Assembly: GCA_044870185.1 (NCBI GenBank) | Contig: JBIOYL010000290.1 | Coordinates: 1 to 9,473, forward strand | DNA length: 9,473 nt | Source: JBIOYL01 sp044870185 | Lineage (GTDB): Bacteria > Actinomycetota > CALGFH01 | Direction: 5' to 3' | In this document: positions 1 through 6,109 of the stretch, piece by piece | Layout: every line of letters starts with the position of its first letter | How positions within the stretch are numbered: position 1 is the stretch's first letter | Notes under the pieces: generated by a model | What the model was told of the DNA's origin: nothing | The model's input: the letters and a program-made list of their open reading frames with translations, nothing else | Databases searched by the model: none | Program-made: the position numbers and the translations under genes

Positions 1-182
1 TGGTCGGCCTTGGCCTGGTCGTGGCCACCGACGGCGGGGTGCCGGTGTGCTCGTGGGCCTACCCCGGCGACCGCCCCGACGTCACCCAGTTCGCTGCGGT
101 CGTGGGTGAGCTGGTGGCCCGCTGGCACGAGCTTGGCGCCCAGCCAGACCAGCACACCTTGGTCTTCGACGCCGGTCAGGAC
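1..182 (+). pseudogene. IS1634/IS4-type transposase fragment
   Basis: The open frame runs in from the window edge (codons from base 3) and reads VGLGLVVATDGGVPV, then AYPGDRPDVTQF and TLVFDAGQD. These blocks are typical of the central catalytic region of IS1634-group (IS4 superfamily) DDE transposases, which cut and join IS ends. Recognisable similarity stops at DAGQ, near base 180, exactly where the perfect inverted repeat at 182-273 begins. The downstream residues are low-complexity and unlike the family, so the gene looks interrupted there rather than simply ending. The 5' part lies outside the window. Family assignment is from memory of conserved motifs; the truncation point is seen directly. 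Confidence 0.72.
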
Positions 183-273
183 TTGAGCTTGCCCCGGTTC
201 GGTAGACACCTCAACGATTGGCGAGTGTGCTCGCCAGGAGGGAGTGGTCGTGCCGAACCGGGGCAAGCTCAAG
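182..273. repeat. 92-bp mini-element with perfect 21-bp inverted ends
   Basis: Bases 182-202 and 253-273 are exact reverse complements (21 of 21), separated by 50 bases. The ends read cttgagcttgccccgg and ccggggcaagctcaag. The spacer holds a second hairpin, tggcgag/ctcgcca with a 4-base loop (219-236), then an aggaggg ribosome-binding-like motif (236-242) and a gtg start at 244 giving M-V-V-P-N. Hairpin, strong ribosome-binding site and an MVVPK-like start resemble the left end and orfA start of actinobacterial IS3-family elements (recalled). The unit could be a deletion derivative of such an IS or a MITE. It sits where the IS1634-type similarity breaks. I see no convincing target duplication. 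Confidence 0.6.
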
Positions 274-772
274 GTGGTGCGGCAGCGGCGGTGCCTCGCC
301 GGTGGGCCGCCGGCGGCGCGCCCGCCGGACTGTTCCGGGCGGGATCCGCTGGGCAACCGCCCGTGCCGACTGGTCCGCGGGCACGTCCATGACCCCTCCA
401 ACCCAAGGCGACCAGCCGCGCGACAGCGTCGCACTTGCGCGCGGTGCACCGCGGGCACGCACTGACGCCGCTGTCATGGCGACCGCCCACCTGCCAGCGG
501 CCGCCAAGCCCCATCGGCCCAAACGATCTGCCATCACGACCGTGCGATGCGCCGATCACGGTCCAGCCTAGCCGCCCTCCCGCCAAAGCAGAAGCGGCAT
601 CCATCCGGACGCGACCAGCAGTCCCGACCAGACGACTGCCACGACCACCGCCAACCGACCGCCGAGCACCAGGCGCCGGGCGACCCGCTCGCGGTCGTGC
701 ACGGGCCCTGGCCAGACGTGGGCCGCGGCTCGGGCGGGGCTGTCAGGCCGCAGCGATGCTGCCCGCGCTATC
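274..772. other. gene-poor GC-rich stretch
   Basis: About 500 bases without a recognisable gene. Open frames exist on both strands, but their translations are rich in Arg, Pro and Ala, with no domain I know, as expected by chance at this base composition. The one part that looks protein-like is the minus-strand tail at 568-702, listed separately. The stretch may be remnants of genes broken by the flanking insertions. Confidence 0.5.
568..702 (-). CDS. possible 44-aa single-span membrane protein or gene tail
   Basis: Minus-strand frame ending in tag at 568-570. From a GTG at 700-702 it gives 44 residues: a charged start (HDRERVARR), a hydrophobic run at about residues 17-39 (LAVVVAVVWSGLLVASGW and onward) and the charged end WREGG. 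That is the layout of one membrane span with a basic N-terminal flank. The frame stays open upstream, so this may be the C-terminus of a longer broken gene. I see no good ribosome-binding site at the GTG and I do not recognise the family. It lies divergent from the PHP fragment. Low confidence, because frames of this length arise by chance at high GC. Confidence 0.25.
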   Translation of the reverse strand: MHDRERVARRLVLGGRLAVVVAVVWSGLLVASGWMPLLLWREGG

Positions 773-1101
773 GTGCCGGCATGGTGCGGCCACCCCAAGG
801 CCCCGAAGGCCACGCCACGACGCCTGGAGGACCAGCCGCCGCTCCAGGCTGTTCCCCGGCCGGTGGTTGGTCCACGCCGACCTGCACAACCACACCTGGC
901 TGTCGGACGGCGCAGGCGACCCCGGGGCGCGCGTTCGCCTGCCTGCGAGCGGCCGGGTTGGACGTGGCCGCCATCACCGACCACAGCCGCTGGGCCTCGG
1001 CCTTCCTGGGCCTTGTCGGTGCGCCCGGCTGGACCGGCATTGACGGCCGGGCGTGGCTGCGGACCGCATCCCTGGCCGACGCGGCCAACGTCGATGAGTG
1101 A
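773..1101 (+). pseudogene. PHP-domain phosphoesterase, truncated and frameshifted
   Basis: Conserved PHP metal-binding blocks are visible: HADLHNHTWLSDGAGDP (frame of base 873) and AGLDVAAITDHSRW (frame of base 961), followed by WTGIDGRAW and SLADAANVDE. PHP proteins are metal-dependent phosphoesterases that bind a metal cluster through the HxH and later His/Asp residues. The two blocks lie in different frames. Dropping one G from the GGGG at 924-927 joins them as GAGDPGRAFACLRAAG. A second one-base excess, in the CCCC at 854-857, would join an upstream frame starting at GTG 773 (MPAWCGHPKAPKATPRR) to the GRWLVHADLH block; this second join and the start are inferred. The protein stops at 1101, right after ADAANVDE, where relatives continue for a long way, so the gene is cut off by the adjoining IS110 element. 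Domain call firm; start uncertain. Confidence 0.72.
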
Positions 1102-1110
1102 GTATGTGGG

Positions 1111-1225
1111 GGCTGGGTGTTGCTGGGCTTCCTGACCCGCACAGCGATGGACGCTGCAAGGATGCTCGGTGTCGGGATGCTCCCGGGCTTCCTGACCCGC
1201 ACTCCGATTGACGGCTGTTGTTCCT
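1111..1225 (+). repeat. two diverged direct repeats with 60-nt period
   Basis: The 18-base string gggcttcctgacccgcac occurs at 1125-1142 and again at 1185-1202, exactly 60 bases apart. Similarity extends more weakly on both sides (for example cgatggacg versus cgattgacg on the right), giving two units of roughly 50 bases. A shorter direct repeat, ggatgctc, occurs at 1160-1167 and 1175-1182. The second 18-mer falls inside the first stem-loop of the candidate bridge RNA, and the first lies near the presumed left end of the IS110 element. The function is not known; see findings. Confidence 0.7.
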
Positions 1226-1301
1226 CGGATCTGTCGGTGGCCCGGGAGCACCCGACCAGGCGCTCGCCTCGTCGACGGTGTGACCTCAGGAGAGCCTGGT
1301 C
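1178..1301 (+). ncRNA. candidate IS110 bridge RNA (two stem-loops)
   Basis: In the leader of the IS110 transposase two perfect inverted repeats follow each other. Stem 1 is tgctcccgggc (1178-1188) paired with gcccgggagca (1240-1250), 11 bp around a 51-base loop. Stem 2 is gaccaggc (1254-1261) paired with gcctggtc (1294-1301), 8 bp around a 32-base loop. Only three bases separate them. IS110-group elements such as IS621 are known to encode, in this position, a bridge RNA with two internal loops that pair with target and donor DNA and direct the recombinase. The 9-mer caggagagc on the 3' side of loop 2 (1287-1295) also occurs just after the transposase stop (2467-2475), near the presumed right end. 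Size and position fit; transcript ends and guide assignments are not established. Confidence 0.45.
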
Positions 1302-1383
1302 AAAGGCGCCCCATCACTGTCTTGTCCGCTGCCTCGGCGAGCCGGCGTCGACCTCGCACGTTGGACGAGCCGAGGAGGCCGAC

Positions 1384-2462
1384 ATGGACAGCATCCCACC
1401 GACCAGCCGCGTGGTCATCGGCGGCATCGACATCCACAAGGACCTGCACGTCGCCGCGGTCATCGACAGCGCCGGCGTCATGCTTGGCACCGAGGCGTTT
1501 TCCACCACCCGTGCCGGCTACCGTGCCCTGACCCGCTGGCTGCGTGGCTTCGGGGATCTGCGGCTGGTGGGCATCGAGGGCACCGGCAGCTACGGTGCTG
1601 GGGATCACCCGCCACCTTGGCGAGGCCGGCATCGAGGTGGTCGAGGTGGACCGGCCCGACCGTAGCGACCGGCGCCGGCGTGGCAAGAACGACACCATCG
1701 ACGCCGAGCAGGCCGCCCGCGCCGCCCTGGCCGGGCGGCGCACCAGCATCCCCAAGGCCACCGACGGCAAGGTCGAGGCCCTGCGGGTGCTGCGGCTGAC
1801 CCGCACCAGCGCGGTCAAGTCTCGCCGCGCCGCACTGCAGCTGCTGCGCAACCACATCGTGGCGGCCCCCGAGGAGCTGCGCGAACCAGGTCCGCAACCT
1901 CACCCGCATGCAGCTGCTCCGCACCTGCGCCGGCTGGCGGCCCGACACCAGCGGCTTCCGCGACCCGGTCTGCGCCACCCGGATTGCGCTGCAGTCCCTG
2001 GCCCGGCGGATCCTTGAGCTCGACGACGAGATCGCCGACCTCGACCAGCTCATCACCACCCTGGTCGGTGAGCTCGCCCCGCGGCTGGTGGCCGCGACCG
2101 GGATCGGCGTGGAGACCGCCGGGCAGCTGCTGACAACCGCCGGCGACAACCCCCAGCGGCTGCGCAGCGAGGCCGCGTTCGCGATGGGGTGTGGGGTGGC
2201 GCCGCTGCCGGCCTCCTCGGGCACGACCCAACGCCACCGGCGCAACCGGGGCGGGGACCGCGACGCCAACAGCGCGCTGCACCTGGTCGTGATCACCCGC
2301 ATGCGCGTCGACCAACCCACCAAGGACTACGTCGCCCGCCGCGCCGCCGAGGGTCACTCCCAGCCCGAGGTCATCCGCTGCCTGAAGCGCTACGTCGCCC
2401 GCGAGGTCTACTACCTGCTCAAGCCACCAACCCAGGCAAACGGGAAGTCTCGAGCCGCTTGA
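1384..2462 (+). pseudogene. IS110-family transposase with two frameshifts
   Basis: RuvC-like DEDD recombinase acting with an element-encoded RNA in related systems. ATG 1384 follows gaggagg (1372-1378). Removing one base at each of two sites restores 358 residues: one G in the GGGG at 1600-1603 (joining GIEGTGSYGAG to ITRHLGEAG) and one base at about 1883-1887 (joining PEELRE to QVRNLTRMQLL). In the restored protein the N-terminal domain shows GIDIHKD (Asp16), GIEGTGSYG (Glu65) and KNDTIDAEQAA (Asp103/Asp106). A middle helical part follows (about 125-235). The C-terminal Tnp domain shows GVAPLPASSGT, with the expected catalytic Ser277 or 278, then RNRGGDRDANSALH and CLKRYVAREVYYLL. All key residues are present and the length is normal. 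Both shifts are net +1. Either the copy is dead or the bases are read errors. Confidence 0.9.
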
Positions 2463-2478
2463 CAAACAGGAGAGCATC

Positions 2479-2791
2479 CACGGCAGCAAGTACCTGAACA
2501 TCCGCTACACCCAGCGCCTGGCCGACGAGGGTGCCGTCACCTCGGTCGGCTCGAAAGGCGACAGCTACGACACTCAACGCCCTGGCTGAGGCGGTCAACA
2601 GCCTGGACAAGGCCGAGCTGGTCGGCCCACGTGGGCCGTGGCGCACCGCCGAGCAGGTCGAGCTGGCCACCCTGGCCTGGGTTGGGTGGTGGAACCAGCG
2701 CCGGCTGCACGGCGCGCTCGATCACATCCTCCCTGCAGAACACGAAGCCATCTACTACCGTGAGCACCAACAGCCCAAGGAGGTCGTGTAA
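2479..2791 (+). pseudogene. IS3-family transposase OrfB, C-terminal fragment
   Basis: The C-terminal part of the rve catalytic domain of an IS3-type OrfB. The first part, in the frame of base 2482, reads GSKYLNIRYTQRLADEG and SVGSKGDSYD. The second, in the frame of base 2576, reads NALAEAVNSLDKAEL, then WVGWWNQRRLHGALDHI and PAEHEAIYYREHQQP, ending with taa at 2789-2791. Four extra bases (actc, 2572-2575) separate the parts; removing them gives the canonical GDSYDNALAEAVNSL. The conserved WxNxxRxHxAL block and PAExExxYY tail are clear. The N-terminal half, including the first two catalytic Asp residues, and orfA are absent; the fragment begins where the IS110 element ends. Non-functional. Confidence 0.88.
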
Positions 2792-2831
2792 ACTCAACCG
2801 TCCAGGCCTCCATCAAACCCAAGGCAGTTCA
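2792..2831. repeat. probable IS3 right terminal repeat
   Basis: Directly after the IS3 OrfB stop the sequence runs through actcaaccgtcc to aaacccaaggcagttca, ending at 2831. Many IS3-family right ends finish in a ...cagttca-type sequence whose reverse complement begins TGAACTG, and they lie within about 40 bases of the orfB stop, as here. No matching left end is adjacent. The left side of the 182-273 element (tgagcttgccccgg...) is only a partial match to the reverse complement of this end, roughly 16 of 27 by eye. The exact last base is inferred. Confidence 0.5.
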
Positions 2832-2869
2832 GCCTGGTGTGCCGGGGCCTACTAGGGAGGTCGGGTCAG

Positions 2870-3445
2870 ATGGATTCCCAGGCACCCTCCAAGCTGGATC
2901 GCCGGTCGTTCCTCAAGCGGGCTGGGATCGGCTCCATCGCACTGGGCTCGCTCCCTTTGCTCGCCGCAACCCCTGCGGGGGCGAGCAGGCGGGCGGCGGG
3001 CTTTAACTTCACGGCGATTAGCCAGGCCGGCACCATCGGCAGCGTTGTGCACGCCGTCAACATGGCCGGATCGGGGACGATCGAGAAGGACGACGTCGAG
3101 GGTGGCGGCCACTTCCAGCATTACGACCTGGCGTCGGCGCCGCCGCGGACGATCATCGCTGCCGGCGCGTGGAAGGCGAAGCGGTTGGTGAGCTTCGACC
3201 CCATCGGCACCTGGGGCGTCATCACGGCCGGCGTGCTCGTTACGCAGATCGAGCTCAGGCAGACGATACCGTCGCGGGCAGTTGTCGCTGCAACGCTCAA
3301 GGTCGTCTGCAACGTGGGGTCAGGGGGGTTCGAGACCGGCCAGCCCGAGGGATTCACGCTCACCGTGCCCGGCGCTCCCTTCGGTGCGTTCGTACCAATC
3401 GGAGCTGGGATCACGGTCTTCACGACCATTGCGGTGGTCGACTGA
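2870..3445 (+). CDS. Tat-exported hypothetical protein
   Basis: Intact gene for 191 residues. ATG 2870 is preceded by agggagg (2854-2860) at 9 bases, a strong ribosome-binding site, which decides this start over an upstream ATG at 2837. The N-terminus is a textbook twin-arginine signal: LDRRSFLKRAG (Arg11-Arg12), a hydrophobic stretch at about 18-34 (IGSIALGSLPLLAAT) and a probable cleavage after Ala-Gly-Ala (36-38). The protein should be exported folded. The mature part of about 150 residues is rich in Gly, Val, Ala and Thr with alternating hydrophobic runs (WGVITAGVLVTQIEL, AVVAATLKVVCNVG, GAGITVFTTIAVVD), suggesting a beta-sandwich. It has a single Cys, no lipobox and no catalytic motif that I recognise. 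Function unknown. It stands alone between an IS3 remnant and an integrase remnant, so it was either spared or carried in by them. Confidence 0.85.
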   Translation: MDSQAPSKLDRRSFLKRAGIGSIALGSLPLLAATPAGASRRAAGFNFTAISQAGTIGSVVHAVNMAGSGTIEKDDVEGGGHFQHYDLASAPPRTIIAAGAWKAKRLVSFDPIGTWGVITAGVLVTQIELRQTIPSRAVVAATLKVVCNVGSGGFETGQPEGFTLTVPGAPFGAFVPIGAGITVFTTIAVVD

Positions 3446-3638
3446 CTGGACAGACCTGGCGCGAACGGGAAGGCGGTCGGGGCTCAGGCGCACGTGCCCT
3501 CGCGTGAGGAGGGGTCGACAGCCTGCTGTGGACGCGCGCTGGGCGTGGGGTGTGGGAACTCAGACATTGGCTGTGAGCTGTGGGTTCGTCACTGCGGCTT
3601 GGTAGGTGCTGCCACTATCCCCACGACCAAGGCCCCCG

Positions 3639-3875
3639 ATGCTGCCGAAGCTCGCCTACCTCACCCTCTGCCGCCCGGTGCAGCTCCTCGCCCTGCTCGC
3701 CCGCGGCGACGCTGCCAAGGACTCGGGAGACCTTGGGGCTACACCACCAGCTCGCCGTGCTCCGCCGCCAAGCCCCTCGCCCAAGCCCGAAACCTGCCGA
3801 CCGGGTGCTGCTCGCCGCCATCGGCCGGGTGCTCCCCCGAACCCGCTGGTCCTGCTTCCTCCGTCGCGCACGAAC
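3639..3875 (+). pseudogene. rve integrase/transposase, N-terminal fragment
   Basis: From ATG 3639 the frame reads MLPKLAYLTLCRPVQLLALLARGDAAKD, and after one extra base (t3723) the next frame continues ETLGLHHQLAVLRRQAPRPSPKPADRVLLAAIGRVLPRTRWSCFL. This is the conserved N-terminus of a common actinobacterial integrase-core transposase family (relatives read AAKDLEILVLRHQLAVLRRQ, then a region ending in RWSCFLV). Similarity ends at CFL, about 3875; the expected RWHR motif and the whole catalytic rve domain are missing. A C-terminal fragment of what looks like the same family lies on the opposite strand at 6502-6655. Non-functional. Confidence 0.75.
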
Positions 3876-4212
3876 CGACGTCGGGCGCATGGTCAACCGG
3901 CCGATGAGCCAGCGGCGAGGGTGCGCGAACCGGCCTGGTGAGTCCAACCTGCCTCGCGCCCATGCCTCCCTGGCGCGGAGCAGGCCGCCGTGACGGACCG
4001 TCAAAGGACGTGCGCCGGCCCGACTGCGGCCCCCAGCGAGGCGAGCATGGGCAGCCGCGCTCCATCCTCGGACTCGCGTCGGCGCAGACGAGCATCGCAA
4101 GGCCGGTCAGGTGCACTCGTTGCTGTCACCGGAACGCGTAGGCTGGCAAAGCGATCATCAACCAACAACGGGCAACGACGACCGGGCCATGGCCCGGCGG
4201 GGGGACGGCAAG
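3876..4212. other. intergenic remnant between integrase fragment and hydrolase
   Basis: About 340 bases with no recognisable coding sequence. Open frames are short and their translations are Arg/Pro/Ser-rich in all frames. It presumably contains the promoter of the hydrolase, but I could not find a well-spaced -35/-10 pair: ttgctg (4120-4125) and taggct (4139-4144) are only 13 bases apart. Confidence 0.4.
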
Positions 4213-5072
4213 ATGCGGGTTGAGTTCACGCCCTCACCGGCACTGTACCCGTTCCAGTCACGGTGGTTGGAGACCGACGGCATCCGGGTGCACTACGTCG
4301 ACGAGGGGGCGGGCCGGCCGATCTTGATGTGCCACGGCAACCCGACCTGGAGCTTCCTGTACCGCAAGCTCATCGGGCGCCTGCGGGGCCAGTTCCGCTG
4401 CGTGGCCATGGACTACCCGGGGTTCGGGCTGTCGGATCGCCCGGAGGACTACGGGTACACCCCAGCCGAACATGCGCGGATCGTCGGCCGCCTCGCCGAC
4501 CGCCTGGAGCTGGACGGCTTCATCGTCATGGGTCAGGACTGGGCGGCCCCATCGGCATGTCGGTCGCCGCCCAGCGGGCCGGGCGGGTTGACGGCCTGGT
4601 GTTCATGAACACCTGGTTCTGGCGGACCGACCGGCTCGGCATGCAGCTGTTTAGCCGGGTGATGTCCAGCCGGCCGCTGCAGCGGCGGATCCTGGAGCGC
4701 AACTTCTTCGTCGAGCGGATCATGCCCCGCTCGGTGCGCCATCCGCTCGAGGCAGAGGCGATGGAGCACTACCGCCGCGCCCAGCCCACGCCCCAGGCAC
4801 GCTGGGGGGTGGCGGAGTTCCCCCGCCAGATCCTGGCGTCCGGCGCGTGGCTGGAGCGCCTGGCCAGCCAGGCGACGCAGGCGCTGCGGGACAAGCCGGT
4901 GCTGCTGGTGTGGGGGATGAAGGACCCGGGGTTTGGCAGCCGCAAGGTCATCGGGCGCTGGCAGCGGTCCTTCCCCAGCGCGGAAGTCGTCGTGCTGGCC
5001 GACGCCAACCACTTCATCCAGGAGGACGCCCCCGACGAGATCGCCGACGCGGTCGCCAAGAAATTCGGGTAG
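4213..5072 (+). pseudogene. haloalkane dehalogenase-type alpha/beta hydrolase, one-base frameshift
   Basis: ATG 4213 follows a ggggga stretch (4199-4204). The frame reads to GQDW and then shifts; restoring one G in the run at 4541-4543 gives GQDWGGPIGMSVAAQ and a 286-residue protein ending at tag 5070-5072, the usual length for the family. Key sites in the restored protein: HGNPTW (41-46, oxyanion hole and Asn43), nucleophile elbow GQDWGG (Asp109, with Trp110), VWGMKDPGF (acid Asp238) and ANHF (base His267). Haloalkane dehalogenases hydrolyse carbon-halogen bonds through an Asp ester, with Asn or Trp plus Trp holding the halide. Asp-His-Asp with Asn plus Trp is the HLD-III pattern. An epoxide hydrolase or another hydrolase is possible but less likely. 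The substrate is unknown. The break lies in the nucleophile elbow, so as sequenced the gene gives no active enzyme. All else looks intact, hence a recent mutation or a read error. Confidence 0.85.
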
Positions 5073-5074
5073 CC

Positions 5075-5290
5075 CGGCTTCTGCTCCGTGACGGCAAGGA
5101 TCAGGTCGCGCAAGCACTACGCACCGCCGGGCAGGCCGGATCGCCTGAGGAGCTGGTCCGGCTCGTGCGCGCCTATGGTGTCGGGGACCCCGGGTCCTCG
5201 CCGCGCTCCGCGCGATTCCCCGCGCGGTTCGTGCCGGTGGCCGCCGCGCACTGGCGTACCTGGACAGGCCCATCCGCATCCCCAGGTCTG
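5075..5290 (+). pseudogene. worn fragment resembling protein-L-isoaspartate methyltransferase
   Basis: Just after the hydrolase stop, three frame pieces in sequence look like the N-terminus of a PCMT-family methyltransferase. These are GKDQVAQALRTAGQAGSPEE with LVRLVRAYGVGDP (frame of 5090), then VLAALRAIPRA (frame of 5194), then FVPVAAAHW (frame of 5231) and AYLDRPIRIP (frame of 5257). Relatives read V..AL..VPRE.FVP....AY.D.PI.IP before the SAM-binding domain, which is missing here. Up to three frame changes in about 200 bases suggest real decay. There is no clear start codon. The assignment rests on order and spacing of short motifs and is tentative; a chance resemblance is possible. Confidence 0.38.
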
Positions 5291-5353
5291 GGAGACCTCT
5301 CGGCAGCGGGTACACGATAGCGTGGGGTGTCAGAGCTCACCTCGTCACGCCGC

Positions 5354-5369
5354 CCACGCGTATGCGTGG
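5354..5369. other. short perfect hairpin
   Basis: ccacgc (5354-5359) pairs with gcgtgg (5364-5369) around the loop gtat. It lies about 80 bases beyond the 3' end of the minus-strand gene at 5449-5748 and could serve as a weak transcription stop, but there is no T-run on either side, so it does not qualify as an intrinsic terminator. Confidence 0.25.
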
Positions 5370-5448
5370 ATCAGTCACCGAGGCTCCCGCGACGACGCAG
5401 CTGAGGAGGGGCCGGCGGACTCGTTGCGTGTGGGTGCCAGGTATTCGG

Positions 5449-5748
5449 TCACGTCATGCGACCTGCGCATACTCGTGGTGGGATCGTCACCGATGCCACC
5501 TGGCCACGGAGCTCCTCCGGAATCGGGAGCCTGAGCGGGAGGCTGGCCTGCAGGAGCGAGACGCCGAATGCGGCCTCGAAGGCGGCACGGTTTCCGGTAA
5601 CGAGGAACCCCACCTGCATCGGGATACAGTCAAGACCCCGTTCCCGGAGCCAGTGCTCCACACGCTCCCCGGCCTCCCGGTCGGCGAGCTCCACGATCCC
5701 CTCAATGTAGGAGTCATCGATGATGGGATAGATCCTCCCAAGCCACAT
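5449..5748 (-). CDS. small pro-kumamolisin-like protein
   Basis: 99 residues on the minus strand from ATG 5746-5748, with ggaagg about 8 bases upstream, to tga at 5449-5451. The stretch VEHWLRERGLDCIPMQVGF, then LVTGNRAAFEAAFGVSL and LPIPEELRGQVASVTIPP, follows the order of the pro-kumamolisin activation domain of S53 (sedolisin) peptidases: a helix with WL..RG, a strand, (V/L)(S/T)G..A..EAAFGV, then LP..L...V. In those enzymes the domain is an N-terminal chaperone and inhibitor. Here it stands alone, with no signal peptide, no peptidase domain and no protease gene in the window. It may be a free-standing inhibitor, a piece of a larger split system or a diverged protein sharing the fold. Acidic, probably cytoplasmic. 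The frame is intact; the family call is by motif pattern only. Confidence 0.6.
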   Translation of the reverse strand: MWLGRIYPIIDDSYIEGIVELADREAGERVEHWLRERGLDCIPMQVGFLVTGNRAAFEAAFGVSLLQASLPLRLPIPEELRGQVASVTIPPRVCAGRMT

Positions 5749-6109
5749 CCAGAAGCCCTTCCGACTCGGGGCCCCTTGCCGACGTTGCTCCCCAGAGGGC
5801 TAGAGCCGCTCGCGACTGTATCCCCCTTTCGGATCCCGGGTCGAGGCACCTTCACGCGCACGGCTGTCCCGCCGCTGCATCCCTTGCCTCGTCTTCGTCG
5901 ACCAGCGCTCTGACCCGACCTCGACCGCCCCAGAGAGCGCACACCAAGCAAGGGAACACACGTGGGCTGCCGGTCCTCAACGCTCTTGGCCAGTGAGCCT
6001 CATGTCGCCGGTGCGGCAGACAACGCGAACGCCTCCGCGGCGCTGGATCCGCCCGGTCCTGCGCGGCGTGCCTGGACCGGCTCCTGGCGATCGCCTAGCG
6101 GTTTCCCGG
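5749..6109. other. intergenic region, no gene seen
   Basis: About 360 bases between two minus-strand genes. No frame translates into anything recognisable. On the minus strand the leader of the pro-kumamolisin-like gene contains G-rich and C-rich runs that could fold (agccct near 5795 with agggct near 5760), but it matches no riboswitch consensus I know. The spacing suggests that the two minus-strand genes are separately transcribed. Confidence 0.4.

Larger units (their letters stand above)
1102..2481 (+). mobile_element. IS110-family insertion sequence
   Basis: The element is inferred from a full-length but frameshifted IS110-type DEDD transposase (1384-2462), a leader of about 280 bases before it, and a very short tail after it. 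A long left and short right non-coding end is the pattern of the IS110 group, as opposed to IS1111. IS110 elements have no classical terminal inverted repeats, so the ends are set by where neighbouring homologies break: PHP similarity stops at about 1098, and IS3 similarity resumes at about 2479-2482. The two flanks come from different genes, so the element is not in a simple insertion context; a deletion or rearrangement has joined them. Confidence 0.65.

Noticed and set aside
1125..1202. CRISPR-like repeat pair
   Set aside because: There are only two copies of the 18-base repeat, the spacers are not uniform and no cas genes are present.
568..1251. Long minus-strand open frame opposite the PHP fragment and the IS110 leader
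   Set aside because: Except for its last 44 residues, the translation is Arg/Gly/Pro-rich with no domain, as expected of the strand opposite a high-GC coding region. Only the hydrophobic tail is kept, as a low-confidence entry.
1478..2501. Long minus-strand frames across the IS110 transposase
   Set aside because: They are the antisense of a well-recognised transposase and contain no motif of their own.
182..2831. A single IS3 element from the 182 inverted repeat to the 2831 end, later filled with other DNA
   Set aside because: The two ends match only about 16 of 27 bases by eye, and the inverted repeat at 182-273 is already complete in itself, so a shared origin is unproven.
3446..3638. Intrinsic terminator after the Tat protein gene
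   Set aside because: No stem followed by a T-run is present; the stretch holds nothing I can name.
4120..4144. Promoter for the hydrolase (ttgctg ... taggct)
   Set aside because: The spacer is only 13 bases, too short for a normal sigma-70-type promoter.
5749..5830. Riboswitch or tRNA in the leader of the pro-kumamolisin-like gene
   Set aside because: GC-rich runs can pair, but no conserved riboswitch core, cloverleaf or anticodon arm could be drawn.
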